A DNA stretch of 64,000 nucleotides from Rhizobium sp. G21 (GTDB taxonomy: Bacteria; Pseudomonadota; Alphaproteobacteria; Rhizobiales; Rhizobiaceae). Location of the stretch: contig NZ_JACFXW010000001.1 of the NCBI RefSeq assembly GCF_014158035.1, forward strand, positions 992,001 to 1,056,000. Reading direction: 5' to 3'. The translations under genes were made by a program, and so were the position numbers. Positions 1-8,593 of the stretch are shown one piece after another. Below the pieces are notes generated by a model. That model was not told the DNA's origin, made no database searches, and saw nothing but the letters and a program-made list of their open reading frames with translations. The first letter of the stretch is position 1, and each line of letters starts with the position of its first letter.

Positions 1-1
1 A

Positions 2-694
2 GCGCTGTGCCGCATGCGCAACCCCGACGGCTCGATCACCCCGGCCGCAGCCTTTCACGAGGCGACCAAGGATGCGCGGGTGGCGGCCAAACTCACCCGC
101 GTCATGCTCGACAAGGTCGCCGCGGACATGGCGAACTGGAGCGGCATGGGATTGAACGGCTTCAATGTCGGGGTCAACGTATCCAGCGCCGACTTTCACA
201 ACGGCAATCTGCGCAACGGGTTGAACGAGGCTTTCGCCCGGCCCGGAGCCTCTCGCGAGCGGCTGGTGATCGAAATCACCGAATCCGTCTATCTTGACCA
301 ACGCGATCGCGCCATCGCCGACGAAATCGGCCGGTTGCGGAGCGATGGCGTCAAAGTCGCTCTCGATGATTTCGGAACGGGTTTCGCCTCGCTGACGCAT
401 CTGATGTCGATCCCCATCGACACGATCAAAATCGACAAGTCCTTCACCCGCGGCGTCACCGAACCCGGGCCGAGCCGCGTCATCACCGAAGGGCTGGTGC
501 AGATCGCGCAGCGCTTGGGGCTGAAAGTGGTCGCCGAGGGCGTGGAAACGGTCGAACAGGCGGAGCAATGCGTCGAGATCGGCTGCTGTTACGGTCAAGG
601 ATATCTCTATGCCCGCGCCGCGCCTTTCGTGATCGTCACGGAGATGATCCGTCGACGCGCCTTCGATCTGTCGATGTTGCAACGCAGCGCGTAG
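2..694 (+). CDS. EAL-domain c-di-GMP phosphodiesterase, C-terminal part (5' end outside window)
   Basis: The first readable residues in frame 2 are A-L-C-R, so the window opens inside the EAL motif itself and everything upstream of the domain is missing. The rest of the domain is intact. It has the metal/substrate Asn in GVNVSS, Glu in EITESV, the loop-6 DDFGTG, Lys in TIKIDKSF, Glu in VVAEGVET and the terminal YGQGYLYARA. All catalytic positions I can check are present, so hydrolysis of cyclic di-GMP to pGpG is expected. Such domains often follow a GGDEF or sensory domain, which cannot be seen here. The protein ends shortly after the domain. Confidence 0.93.
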   Translation, partial: ALCRMRNPDGSITPAAAFHEATKDARVAAKLTRVMLDKVAADMANWSGMGLNGFNVGVNVSSADFHNGNLRNGLNEAFARPGASRERLVIEITESVYLDQRDRAIADEIGRLRSDGVKVALDDFGTGFASLTHLMSIPIDTIKIDKSFTRGVTEPGPSRVITEGLVQIAQRLGLKVVAEGVETVEQAEQCVEIGCCYGQGYLYARAAPFVIVTEMIRRRAFDLSMLQRSA

Positions 695-800
695 AAATTT
701 TCGCGACAATTCCTCATCCTGCGGGTTACCCATCGCAAGCGAGTCGGCGGCGCTCATAACCGTCTGCAACGCGCCGATCGAGCGAGATCCGAGGAGCATC

Positions 801-1901
801 ATGAAAGCCTACGCCCGCGAAGAATTCATCCTCATCGTGCCGGCGCTCGCCGCGGTCGCGGCATTTTCCGGAGAAAGCTGGTTTCTCGGTCTGGGTCAGG
901 CGGCGAGCCTGATCATGGCGGCGCTGCTGGTGGCGGCGATCGTCATGGCTTCGGTGCGCGTCGCCAAACATGCCGAACACCTCGCCGTGCGCGTCGGTGA
1001 TCCCTATGGCACGATGATCCTGACTTTGTCCGCCGTGGCGGTCGAGGTGATCATCCTCGCGATTCTCATGCTTGATTCCGGCTCCAAGACGCTGGTGCGC
1101 GACACGATTTATTCGGCGGTCATGCTGGATATCAACGGCATTCTCGGGCTGGCGGCGCTGCTCGGCGGGTTGCGCTACGGCGAACAACCCTACAACAATG
1201 ATTCCGGCCGCACCTATGGCGTGATGATCCTGACCGCCATGGGCATTTCCATGATCGTGCCCGAATTCATCCCGGCGGCGAAATGGCATTATTATTCCGC
1301 CTTCACCATCTTCGCGATGGTGACGCTCTATGCGCTGTTCCTGCGCATGCAGGTCGGCCAGCATTCCTATTTCTTCAGCTACGCCTATACATCGTCGGAC
1401 CGCAAGCAGGCGCAGCCCCACGAAGAAGAGCATGATGGCGACGGCGTGCCGATGGCGTTTTCCATCGGCGTCATCATTCTCGGCGTGGTGCTGATCGGCG
1501 CACTGGCCGAGATCATGTCGGCCTTCCTCGATCATGGTCTCGAAGGCACGGGCGCGCCGCCGGCCCTGATGGCGGTGCTGGTGGCGGCGATTTCGGCGGC
1601 GCCGGAAATCCTCACCGCGCTGCGGGCGGCGCTGCGCAACCGGATGCAGGCGGTGGTGAACATCGCCATGGGCGCCTCGCTCTCCACCGTCATTCTCACC
1701 GTGCCGGTGATGGAGGCGATCGCGCTCATCAACGGGCAGCCGCTGACCATGGCGATGACGCCGGTGCAGACGGTGATGGTGGCGATCACGCTGATTGCAG
1801 CCGCCATCAATCTCAATGACGGCGAGACCAACGCCATCGAGGGCATGACGCATTTCGTGCTGTTCGGCGCTTTCGTGATGCTGACCATGCTGGGGCTGTA
1901 G
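801..1901 (+). CDS. chaA: Ca2+/H+ (cation/proton) exchanger, ChaA / y4hA family
   Basis: A 366-residue polytopic membrane protein with about 11 hydrophobic segments. The two CaCA alpha-repeats are visible: the first around residues 72-95 (ILTLSAVAVEVIILAIL, with the acidic residue inside the membrane) and the second around 255-305 (AAISAAPEILTALRAAL followed by GASLSTVILTVP). A charged His/Glu-rich cytoplasmic loop (HEEEHDGDG) separates the halves, as in ChaA. The family exchanges Ca2+ (also Na+/K+ in E. coli ChaA) for protons at the inner membrane. Length and architecture resemble the rhizobial 'ionic transporter y4hA'. The start at 801 has GAGGAGC about seven bases upstream. No operon partner is evident. 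Confidence 0.85.
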   Translation: MKAYAREEFILIVPALAAVAAFSGESWFLGLGQAASLIMAALLVAAIVMASVRVAKHAEHLAVRVGDPYGTMILTLSAVAVEVIILAILMLDSGSKTLVRDTIYSAVMLDINGILGLAALLGGLRYGEQPYNNDSGRTYGVMILTAMGISMIVPEFIPAAKWHYYSAFTIFAMVTLYALFLRMQVGQHSYFFSYAYTSSDRKQAQPHEEEHDGDGVPMAFSIGVIILGVVLIGALAEIMSAFLDHGLEGTGAPPALMAVLVAAISAAPEILTALRAALRNRMQAVVNIAMGASLSTVILTVPVMEAIALINGQPLTMAMTPVQTVMVAITLIAAAINLNDGETNAIEGMTHFVLFGAFVMLTMLGL

Positions 1902-1980
1902 AAGACGGATGAGCGCTTGCGCTGGAAACATCGCGCGCCCATCTGTGTTCTGTCAGTTCCTGAGCCTCGAAAGCCGCCCC

Positions 1981-3447
1981 ATGCTCGATTTCGTCAACAC
2001 CTATGCCGCCCTGCCCGACCGGTTTTATGCCCGGGTTCATCCGTCCGGCGCGCCGAGCCCACGGTTGATCGCCTATAACCGTGATCTCGCCCGCGAACTC
2101 GGGCCGTCCTGGGAAGCCATGGACGAGGCGACGGCGGCGGCGGTGTTTTCCGGCAATCGGGTGCCGGATGGATCGATGCCGATCGCCATGGCCTATGCCG
2201 GGCATCAGTTCGGCGGCTTCTCGCCGCAACTCGGCGACGGCCGCGCCATCCTGCTCGGCGAGACGGTGGACCGTGACGGCGTCAGGCGCGACATCCAGCT
2301 CAAGGGCGCGGGCCGCACGCCCTATTCGCGCGGCGGCGACGGCCGGGCGGCGCTCGGCCCCGTCATCCGCGAATATATCGTCAGCGAAGCCATGCATGCG
2401 CTGGGCCTGCCGACGACGCGGGCGCTGGCGGCCGTCGCCACCGGCGATCAGGTCTATCGCGAGACGTCGCTGCCGGGCGCGGTGCTGACGCGGGTGGCCA
2501 AAAGCCATGTGCGGGTCGGCACCTTCCAGTTTTTCGCCGCACGCGGCGACACGGACGGCGTCAAGGCGCTGGCCGATTATGTCATCGAGCGGCTCTATCC
2601 CGATCTCGCCGGTGAGGCCAATCCTTATCTCGGTCTGCTCCGGCGCGTCGCCGATCGGCAGAGCGCGCTGGTGGCGCGCTGGATGCAGATAGGCTTCATC
2701 CATGGCGTCATGAACACCGACAATTCCTCGATCTCCGGCGAGACGATCGATTTCGGCCCCTGCGCTTTCATGGAGGCCTATGATCCGGCCACCGTGTTCA
2801 GTTCGATCGACCGGAACGGCCGCTACGCCTATCACAACCAGGCCGGCATCGCGCAGTGGAACCTCGCAAGGCTGGCCGAAACGCTGCTGCCGCTGCTCGC
2901 CGATGAACTCGACGCCGCGGTGGAGATCGCCAATGCCGAGGTGCAGCGCTTCGGCCCGCAGTTCACCGGCCATTGGGTGGCGGGGCTCAGGCGAAAGCTG
3001 GGTTTGACGACCGAGCGCGAGGGTGATGAGCCGCTGATCCAGGGGTTTCTAGACCTGCTGCAATCAGGGGAAGTGGATTTCACCCGCGCCTTCCGCCTGC
3101 TTTCGGATGCGGCGGATGGAGGTGACGACCCCTTGCTCTCCCTCTTCGTCGATCCGGATCCTGTCACAGCCTGGCTGACCGAGTGGCGGCAGCGTCATGC
3201 GGGCGAGGAAATCACGGTTGCCGAGCGCGCCGCGGCGATGCGGGCGGTCAATCCCGTCTATATTCCGCGCAATCACCTGATCGAAGAAGCGATCGTGGCG
3301 GCGACGGAGCGGGAGGATTTCGGCCCCTTCGAGCGGCTGCATGCGGTGCTGGCGCATCCCTATGAGCGGAGGGCCGATATTCCCATCCGTTATGAACTCC
3401 CTGCCCGGCCCGAGGAGCGGGTGCTGCGCACCTTCTGCGGCACCTGA
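1981..3447 (+). CDS. selO: SelO/YdiU (UPF0061) protein AMPylase
   Basis: A 488-residue protein of the SelO pseudokinase family, which transfers AMP from ATP to Ser/Thr/Tyr of target proteins and is linked to oxidative stress. Diagnostic blocks are LGDGRAILLGE, KGAGRTPYSRGGDGRAALG, the segment around GLPTTRALAAVATG, and the catalytic stretch GVMNTDNSSISGETIDFGPC. The frame is open from an ATG at 1909, but the family N-terminus (an LDFVNTYAALPDRFYARV-like opening) begins at the ATG at 1981, so I use that start. It lies 79 bp after the exchanger gene on the same strand. No catalytic position appears lost. Confidence 0.9.
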   Translation: MLDFVNTYAALPDRFYARVHPSGAPSPRLIAYNRDLARELGPSWEAMDEATAAAVFSGNRVPDGSMPIAMAYAGHQFGGFSPQLGDGRAILLGETVDRDGVRRDIQLKGAGRTPYSRGGDGRAALGPVIREYIVSEAMHALGLPTTRALAAVATGDQVYRETSLPGAVLTRVAKSHVRVGTFQFFAARGDTDGVKALADYVIERLYPDLAGEANPYLGLLRRVADRQSALVARWMQIGFIHGVMNTDNSSISGETIDFGPCAFMEAYDPATVFSSIDRNGRYAYHNQAGIAQWNLARLAETLLPLLADELDAAVEIANAEVQRFGPQFTGHWVAGLRRKLGLTTEREGDEPLIQGFLDLLQSGEVDFTRAFRLLSDAADGGDDPLLSLFVDPDPVTAWLTEWRQRHAGEEITVAERAAAMRAVNPVYIPRNHLIEEAIVAATEREDFGPFERLHAVLAHPYERRADIPIRYELPARPEERVLRTFCGT

Positions 3448-3509
3448 CCGACGGGAACCTCCCTGCCCCGCCCGGCGTTGTTAGAACGAACCGAACAGGA
3501 GGTTTTCAC

Positions 3510-3884
3510 ATGGACAATGTCGAATCGCAGGTCATTCCCGAACGCGGCGGCAAACAGGGGTATACGGTCGAATTCGTCAGCCCAGCCGGCGACATCGTTT
3601 CCGTCTTCATGCCGAATGGCGATGAAAGCGATCTGAACCGCCTGAACGCCGAAACCCGGGCGCGCCAGGTGATGGCCGAGATCGCCGGCATGGATGCCAG
3701 CCAGTTGCGTGACGTAACCGACAAGCCGGCCTCCGAACGGCTCTCGGCCCGGCATTCCGGCGATACCGGCGAGTTGGAGGACCAATTGCAGGAAGGGCTG
3801 GAAGGATCTTTCCCGGCAAGCGACCCCGTTTCCGCCACCAGCAGCACAGTGTCGGGCAGCGGGCCGAGCTCGAACGCCGCCTGA
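3510..3884 (+). CDS. Conserved hypothetical protein with FPASDP tail
   Basis: A 124-residue soluble protein preceded by a good ribosome site (AGGAGG eight bases before the ATG). The last third contains LEGSFPASDPVSATSS, a short motif I recall from the C-termini of many small uncharacterised alphaproteobacterial proteins. The middle is charged and probably helical. There is no signal peptide or transmembrane segment. I cannot assign a function. It sits between selO and the convergent bd-oxidase operon. Confidence 0.7.
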   Translation: MDNVESQVIPERGGKQGYTVEFVSPAGDIVSVFMPNGDESDLNRLNAETRARQVMAEIAGMDASQLRDVTDKPASERLSARHSGDTGELEDQLQEGLEGSFPASDPVSATSSTVSGSGPSSNAA

Positions 3885-4019
3885 TCAGATCAGCACCGTC
3901 CGGATCGCCAGCCCGACCAGACTGACTGCGGCGACGCCGGCGATCCACAGGCCGAAGAACCAGAGGAGGCGCTTCCCCGCGGAAGCGCCTTTTTCGTTGC
4001 TTTCCAGCCTTTCATCCAT
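3885..4019 (-). CDS. DUF2474 small membrane subunit of bd-type oxidase (CydX-like)
   Basis: A 44-residue protein with one membrane segment (residues about 19-42, LLWFFGLWIAGVAAVSLVGL) and a charged N-terminus. DUF2474 proteins are encoded directly after cydB in cyanide-insensitive oxidase operons and are thought to play the CydX role of stabilising the complex. The ATG at 4019 overlaps the TGA of cydB by one base (TGATG), consistent with translational coupling. Confidence 0.8.
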   Translation of the reverse strand: MDERLESNEKGASAGKRLLWFFGLWIAGVAAVSLVGLAIRTVLI

Positions 4020-5021
4020 CAGTGATATCCTTCTTCCGGATCGACCTTGCCGCGAAACACCCAGTAGGAATAGGCGGTGTAGCAGAGGATCATCGGCACC
4101 AGCACCAGCGCGCCGACCAGCAGGAAAGCGAGGCTCAGATCGGCGCCGCCGCATCCCAGATGGTCAGCGAAGGCGGCACGATGTAGGGATAGAAGGAAAT
4201 GCCGATGCCGGCATAGCCGAGGATGAACAGGCCGAGCGCCGCCAGAAACGGCAGCGTGTCGCGATGCGCCTTCAGCCCGTAGAGCATCAGCGCGAAACAG
4301 CCCGCGACCAGAACCGGCACGATGACGCTGAAGGCGGCGGTCGGCCAGGCGAACCAACGGCTGAGATAGACGTCGCTGAGGAACGGCGTCCACAGGCTGA
4401 CCGCGCCCATGGCGACGAGCGTGGCGACCGCCGAAAGATAAGCCAGCCGCCGCGCCTTGGCGCCGAGTTCGCCATGCGTCTTCATCACCAGCCAAGTGGA
4501 GCCGAGCAGCGCATAGCCGATGACCACGGCGACGCCGGTGGCGATGGAGAACGGCGTCAGCCAATCCCACCAACCGCCGGCATAGGCGCGGTTTTCAATG
4601 CGGATGCCCTGCACCAAGGCGCCCAGCGCGATGCCCTGGCAGAGCGCTGCGGTGAAGGACCCGGCGAAGAAGGCCTTGTTCCAGAAACCCTGCCAGCGAT
4701 GGGTGCGCCAGCGGAACTCGAAAGCGACGCCCCGGAAGATTAGCCCCAGCAACATCAGGATGATCGGCATGTAGAGCGCCGGCAGGATGGTGGCGTAAGC
4801 GAGCGGGAAGACGGCGAGCAACCCGCCTCCCCCAGCACCAGCCAGGTCTCGTTGCCATCCCAGACGGGGGCGACCGAGTTCATCATCACATCCTTGTCGT
4901 GCTTGTCGGTAAACAGCGGATAGAGGATGCCGATGCCGAGATCGAAGCCGTCGAGAATGACATAGGCCAGCACGGCGAAGGCGATAATGGCCGCCCAGAT
5001 GAACGGATAATCAATGGGCAT
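4019..5021 (-). CDS. cydB: Cytochrome bd-type quinol oxidase subunit II, interrupted by two frameshifts
   Basis: Subunit II of the bd oxidase. The N-terminus (PFIWAAIIAFAVLAYVILDG, then WDGNETWLVLG) is in one frame, the central part (LLAVFPLAYATILPALYMPI onward) in a second, and the C-terminus (LAFLLVGALVLVPMILCYTA to VDPEEGYH) in a third. The first break is in a run of five C at 4829-4833 where six restore WLVLGGGGLLA. The second is near 4140-4142, where one extra base gives AAAPDLSLAF. Restored, the protein is about 334 residues, normal for the CIO type. Its ATG lies inside the end of cydA. Two one-base deletions in a core respiratory gene suggest sequencing error more than decay. Confidence 0.8.
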
Positions 5022-6420
5022 GGGCGGGCTCCTTCATCTGCGCCGGGCCGGGATGGATGCCGGCGGAGCGGATCGGCCCGCCGCCGAGATCCGGCATGGG
5101 ATCGCGCGGCAGACGGTGCATCAGCCGGAGGATGTAGAAGACGCCCGCGCCGAAGACGAAGAAATAGACGACGATGAAGGCGATCAGCGAAGCCGCCACC
5201 GCCGGCGCGGCGATCGGCGAATGCGATTCTGCGGTCAACAGATGGCCATAGACTGTATAGGGCTGGCGGCCGACTTCGGTGGTGATCCAGCCGGCGAGCA
5301 CGGCGACGAAGCCCATGGGACCCATGACGAGCGCAGAGCGCAGGAACCATGTATGGGTGGCGAAATCGCCCTTCCAGCGCCGCCACAGGCTGAACAAAGC
5401 CAGCCCCAGCATGGCGAAGCCGAGCGTCACCATCACCCGGAACGACCAGAACACCACCGCCACCGGCGGCTGGCGATCGCGCGGGATCGTATCGAGGCCG
5501 GCGAGCGGGGCGTTGAGATCATGTTTCAGGATCAGGCTCGACAGTTTGGGGATCTGGACGGCGTAATCGACCCGCTGCTCATCCTGATTGGGCAGGCCGA
5601 ACAGGATGAGCGGCGCGCCCTCGGGATGGCTGTCGAAATGGCCTTCCATGGCCATGACCTTGGCGGGCTGATGCTCCAGCGTGTTGAGCCCATGGGCGTC
5701 GCCGGCGAGGATCTGCAAGGGCGCGACCACGGTGATCATACCCATGGCCATCGACAGCATCTTGCGCGAGCGGATCGGCGCATGCCGCCGGAGCAGATGC
5801 CAGGCGCCGACCGCGCCGACCACCAGCGCCGTGGTGAGATAGGCGGCGAGCACCATATGGGTGAGCCGGTAGGGGAAGGACGGATTGAAGACGATGGCCC
5901 ACCAGTCGGTCGGGATGAACTGGCCCTTGTCGTTGATGGCGAAACCCTGCGGCGTCTGCATCCAGGAATTCACCGCGAGAATCCAGGTGGCCGAAATCAG
6001 CGTGCCCACCGCCACCATCAGCGTGGCGAAGAAATGCAGCCCCGGCCCGACCTTGTTGCGGCCGAACAGCATGACGCCGAGAAAGCCCGCCTCGAGGAAG
6101 AAAGCGGTCAGCACCTCATAGCCCATCAAGGGGCCGATGACCGGGCCGGCCTTGTCCGAGAACACCGACCAGTTGGTGCCGAACTGATAGGACATGACGA
6201 TGCCCGAGACCACGCCCATGGCGAAAGCGATGGCGAAGATGGTCTTCCAGAAATCGAAGAGTTCGAGATAGACCCGGTCCTTCGTCCACAACCACAGGCC
6301 TTCGAGCACGGCGAGGTAGCTCGCCAGCCCGATCGAAAAGGCCGGGAAGATGATGTGAAAGGACACGGTGAAGGCGAATTGGATGCGCGCGAGAAGAACC
6401 GCGTCGAATTGGTCAAACAT
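5011..6420 (-). CDS. cydA: Cytochrome bd-type (cyanide-insensitive) quinol oxidase subunit I
   Basis: A 469-residue heme-bearing subunit I of a quinol oxidase that reduces O2 to water without pumping protons. The axial His of heme b595 is visible in FAFTVSFHIIFPAFSIG (about residue 22), and the second His region is RLTHMVLAAYL. The protein is short, with a truncated Q-loop. It carries the block GWITTEVGRQPYTVYG and is followed by a DUF2474 gene. These three traits point to the CioA subclass rather than E. coli CydA. No cydDC transporter genes are linked, which is usual for CIO operons. Transcription runs away from the accessory island. Confidence 0.93.
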   Translation of the reverse strand: MFDQFDAVLLARIQFAFTVSFHIIFPAFSIGLASYLAVLEGLWLWTKDRVYLELFDFWKTIFAIAFAMGVVSGIVMSYQFGTNWSVFSDKAGPVIGPLMGYEVLTAFFLEAGFLGVMLFGRNKVGPGLHFFATLMVAVGTLISATWILAVNSWMQTPQGFAINDKGQFIPTDWWAIVFNPSFPYRLTHMVLAAYLTTALVVGAVGAWHLLRRHAPIRSRKMLSMAMGMITVVAPLQILAGDAHGLNTLEHQPAKVMAMEGHFDSHPEGAPLILFGLPNQDEQRVDYAVQIPKLSSLILKHDLNAPLAGLDTIPRDRQPPVAVVFWSFRVMVTLGFAMLGLALFSLWRRWKGDFATHTWFLRSALVMGPMGFVAVLAGWITTEVGRQPYTVYGHLLTAESHSPIAAPAVAASLIAFIVVYFFVFGAGVFYILRLMHRLPRDPMPDLGGGPIRSAGIHPGPAQMKEPAHAH

Positions 6421-6806
6421 GGCGCCAACTCCTTTTTGTCGCGCCCTCAGGACGGGCGCTTGCTATATTACGCTGGCGTCATGAAATGTGTAGCTGCAAC
6501 TGACGTTTCTCAATTGGACAAGACGCCACGCGGTGTGTCGCCGCAGGCGGAACGGGAGGGGTGGGGATTATTCGGGGGGGATTACCCAGCAGAGCCATAA
6601 GACGCGACACTTAACCTGATGTAAACGCCTTAGTTGCAATCTTTAAACGCGCGCGGTACCGAACAGTATCGAATAGATTACCGTGATTGAAAACGATCAC
6701 TACCGTGCACGGCCTACTGCCCTACGCAACAAATTAAACATGAAAATCGGTTGTGGTGCAGCATTAGGATACAGCATTGATAAACCGTTTCTTTAGGCAT
6801 TAGAAC
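6421..6806. other. Intergenic region at the island's left edge
   Basis: This 386-bp stretch holds the promoter area of the leftward cyd operon and of the rightward three-gene island. Composition changes from GC-rich to clearly AT-rich after about 6600, which I take as the island border. I see no tRNA, integrase, IS end or convincing direct repeat here, and no clear FNR box upstream of cydA. Confidence 0.5.
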
Positions 6807-7214
6807 GTGATCGATCTCCCTCAAAAAGCGTTGAAACGCCGAGCTGGTGAACTCGCCAAAGCTGCAGGTGAAGTGACAAACGAAAACTCTCGTGCTCTGC
6901 TGCTTTTTTATGCCGCCGAATGTGGATTAAAGGCTATATACATGGCAAGAAACGTGTTGCGCACCACGTCCTCGTCGCACTCAGCTAGGGCTGCAACGTA
7001 TTTCGTTCATCGCCTAGATGAACTCATTGTTGAACTAAAAATTCCAGCTTCTACGATTGCACCGCGTCCGGCTAGCTGCGTATTTGCTGGCAAAGCCGTC
7101 CCCGTGGGAGAATTGAACCAAGTTTGGAGATATGGTGGCACGCTTGAAGACCAACCTGCTGTGCTTAAATGGCTGGAAATTTTGGTTGCCTACGTGAAGA
7201 AAGAATTGTCATGA
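6807..7214 (+). CDS. HEPN-like small protein, first gene of three-gene accessory operon
   Basis: A 135-residue, mostly helical protein. The pattern LLLFYAAECGLKAIYMARN resembles the first long helices of HEPN-fold proteins, and RAATYFVH fits the loose R-x(4-6)-H spacing of HEPN RNases, although the residue after Arg is Ala rather than the usual polar one. The region after it (VGELNQVWRYGG) is conserved-looking, but I cannot name it. Its stop overlaps the next start (ATGA), so it is probably co-translated with the ATPase downstream. Base composition is much more AT-rich than the flanking chromosome. The HEPN assignment is an inference from pattern only. Confidence 0.6.
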   Translation: MIDLPQKALKRRAGELAKAAGEVTNENSRALLLFYAAECGLKAIYMARNVLRTTSSSHSARAATYFVHRLDELIVELKIPASTIAPRPASCVFAGKAVPVGELNQVWRYGGTLEDQPAVLKWLEILVAYVKKELS

Positions 7215-8593
7215 CAATTAACGACTCAGGCTCAGCTGCGGTAACGCAGCCACCTATTACGTGGGTGGATGTTGCTCGTCGACTATCTATTTTGGAGCCA
7301 ACTGACCCGCTTTGGAAGTCTAAACCGACAGATTTGCTTCGAGTCGATGTCGATTGGTTGTCGGCTACATTTTATGTTACTGACCTTAATAGCAAAGATG
7401 CAGTGCTATCTTGGCTTGCTGAAATTTTTCCAAGCCGAGTAAATAGTGGCCAACACCTGCTACTCGATGGACCAGGTACCTCTAGTCGATTAGCTATCGA
7501 TTTTGAGGAGATAGAGCAGCATTCTGCACGACCACGTATCAGCCTCGGGAACATTGAGGGCAAGGTTAGCTTTGAAAGCGGAAATTTTCTAAACGCATCA
7601 CGAGCAGTACCACTGATCGCTTGCCATAGTGTCAAGGGTGGCACTGGGAGGACGACAACAGCAATTGCTCTAGCAACGCTTCTTGCGAAACGCACAGTTA
7701 AACCTATACTAGTCGTTGACGCAGATTTAGAGGCACCAGGACTTAGCTATCTGTTTCGGGCAAGTCGTACAGAAGCATTAGTGTCACTGGAAGATGTCGT
7801 AGCTCTGGCACATGCTGAAGGTGACATCGACTATCCGCAAACTGTTGCTTGGACTGCTAACCTTCTGCAGGGACACAGGCTCGGAGAACTCGTTATTCTT
7901 CCACTCAGGAGGATGTTAGGTGAATTGGCCAGCTCTGCTATTCGTGCGGAGCACCTAACATCAGAAAAACGTCCGTTCGCGTTAGCCGACCTTCTTGAAA
8001 AGATTGCGATTACGATAGGTTGCGGTGCCGTTGTTATAGACGTTCGAGCTGGACTTGTGCCTATTGCCGCGCAACTCGTCCTTGATCCTTCGGTTTCGCG
8101 TGTTTTTGTCACTTCATTGGCCGGGCAATCTCTGGAAGCTACGGAAGGATTAATAGCATTTGTGGCAAGAGAGATGCGAAAATCTCAAGTTTCAGCTTCT
8201 CCACCGCTCTTGGTAGTAAATCGAATACCGGGAATATTAAGAGATTTGGGGCAAGATGAAGGAATTCTGGCACCGGTTTTGGAGCAAATCGAAAGAAGTC
8301 TGCTTGCAGAGTACACGCAGGAGGCAGCTCCCGATGAAGCTGTTCTCGACAATGCGGTTGAACTGAATCCTCTATTCGTCGCCAAGCTAGGTGAGGTTAG
8401 TGACCTGCAAACACCTTCCAGTCGCTGGGAGGGATTCTCTAGCCAATTAGCAAGTTCTGGCTTTATACAACGCCTTGAACCACAAATTGAAGCATGGTTG
8501 GACTTAGTATTCGAGGGAAAAGATCAAATTTCGCCTGCGTTGCCCCCCTCCCAACGCAACCTACCGATAGCGTCGATGCTCGAAGGAAGCTAG
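7211..8593 (+). CDS. MinD/ParA-like ATPase with KGGTGRTT P-loop
   Basis: A 460-residue protein. The N-terminal 130 residues match nothing I know. The SIMIBI ATPase domain follows, with the deviant Walker A as SVKGGTGRTTTAIALA (about residue 144), the aspartate motif VVDADLEAPGLSYLF, and a switch-II-like VVIDVRAGLVP. The signature first Lys is kept, but the P-loop Lys of KGGxGK is Arg. The DxRAG switch differs from the DxPPG of partition ParA proteins. This separates it from chromosome/plasmid partitioning ATPases, and no parB or parS is nearby. I place the start at 7211, where ATGA overlaps the upstream stop and a GAAGAAAG ribosome site precedes it. Confidence 0.7.
   Translation: MTINDSGSAAVTQPPITWVDVARRLSILEPTDPLWKSKPTDLLRVDVDWLSATFYVTDLNSKDAVLSWLAEIFPSRVNSGQHLLLDGPGTSSRLAIDFEEIEQHSARPRISLGNIEGKVSFESGNFLNASRAVPLIACHSVKGGTGRTTTAIALATLLAKRTVKPILVVDADLEAPGLSYLFRASRTEALVSLEDVVALAHAEGDIDYPQTVAWTANLLQGHRLGELVILPLRRMLGELASSAIRAEHLTSEKRPFALADLLEKIAITIGCGAVVIDVRAGLVPIAAQLVLDPSVSRVFVTSLAGQSLEATEGLIAFVAREMRKSQVSASPPLLVVNRIPGILRDLGQDEGILAPVLEQIERSLLAEYTQEAAPDEAVLDNAVELNPLFVAKLGEVSDLQTPSSRWEGFSSQLASSGFIQRLEPQIEAWLDLVFEGKDQISPALPPSQRNLPIASMLEGS

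Noticed and set aside
7211-8593. Plasmid or chromosome partition ParA
   Set aside because: No ParB, no parS-like repeats, P-loop Lys replaced by Arg and a non-ParA switch II.
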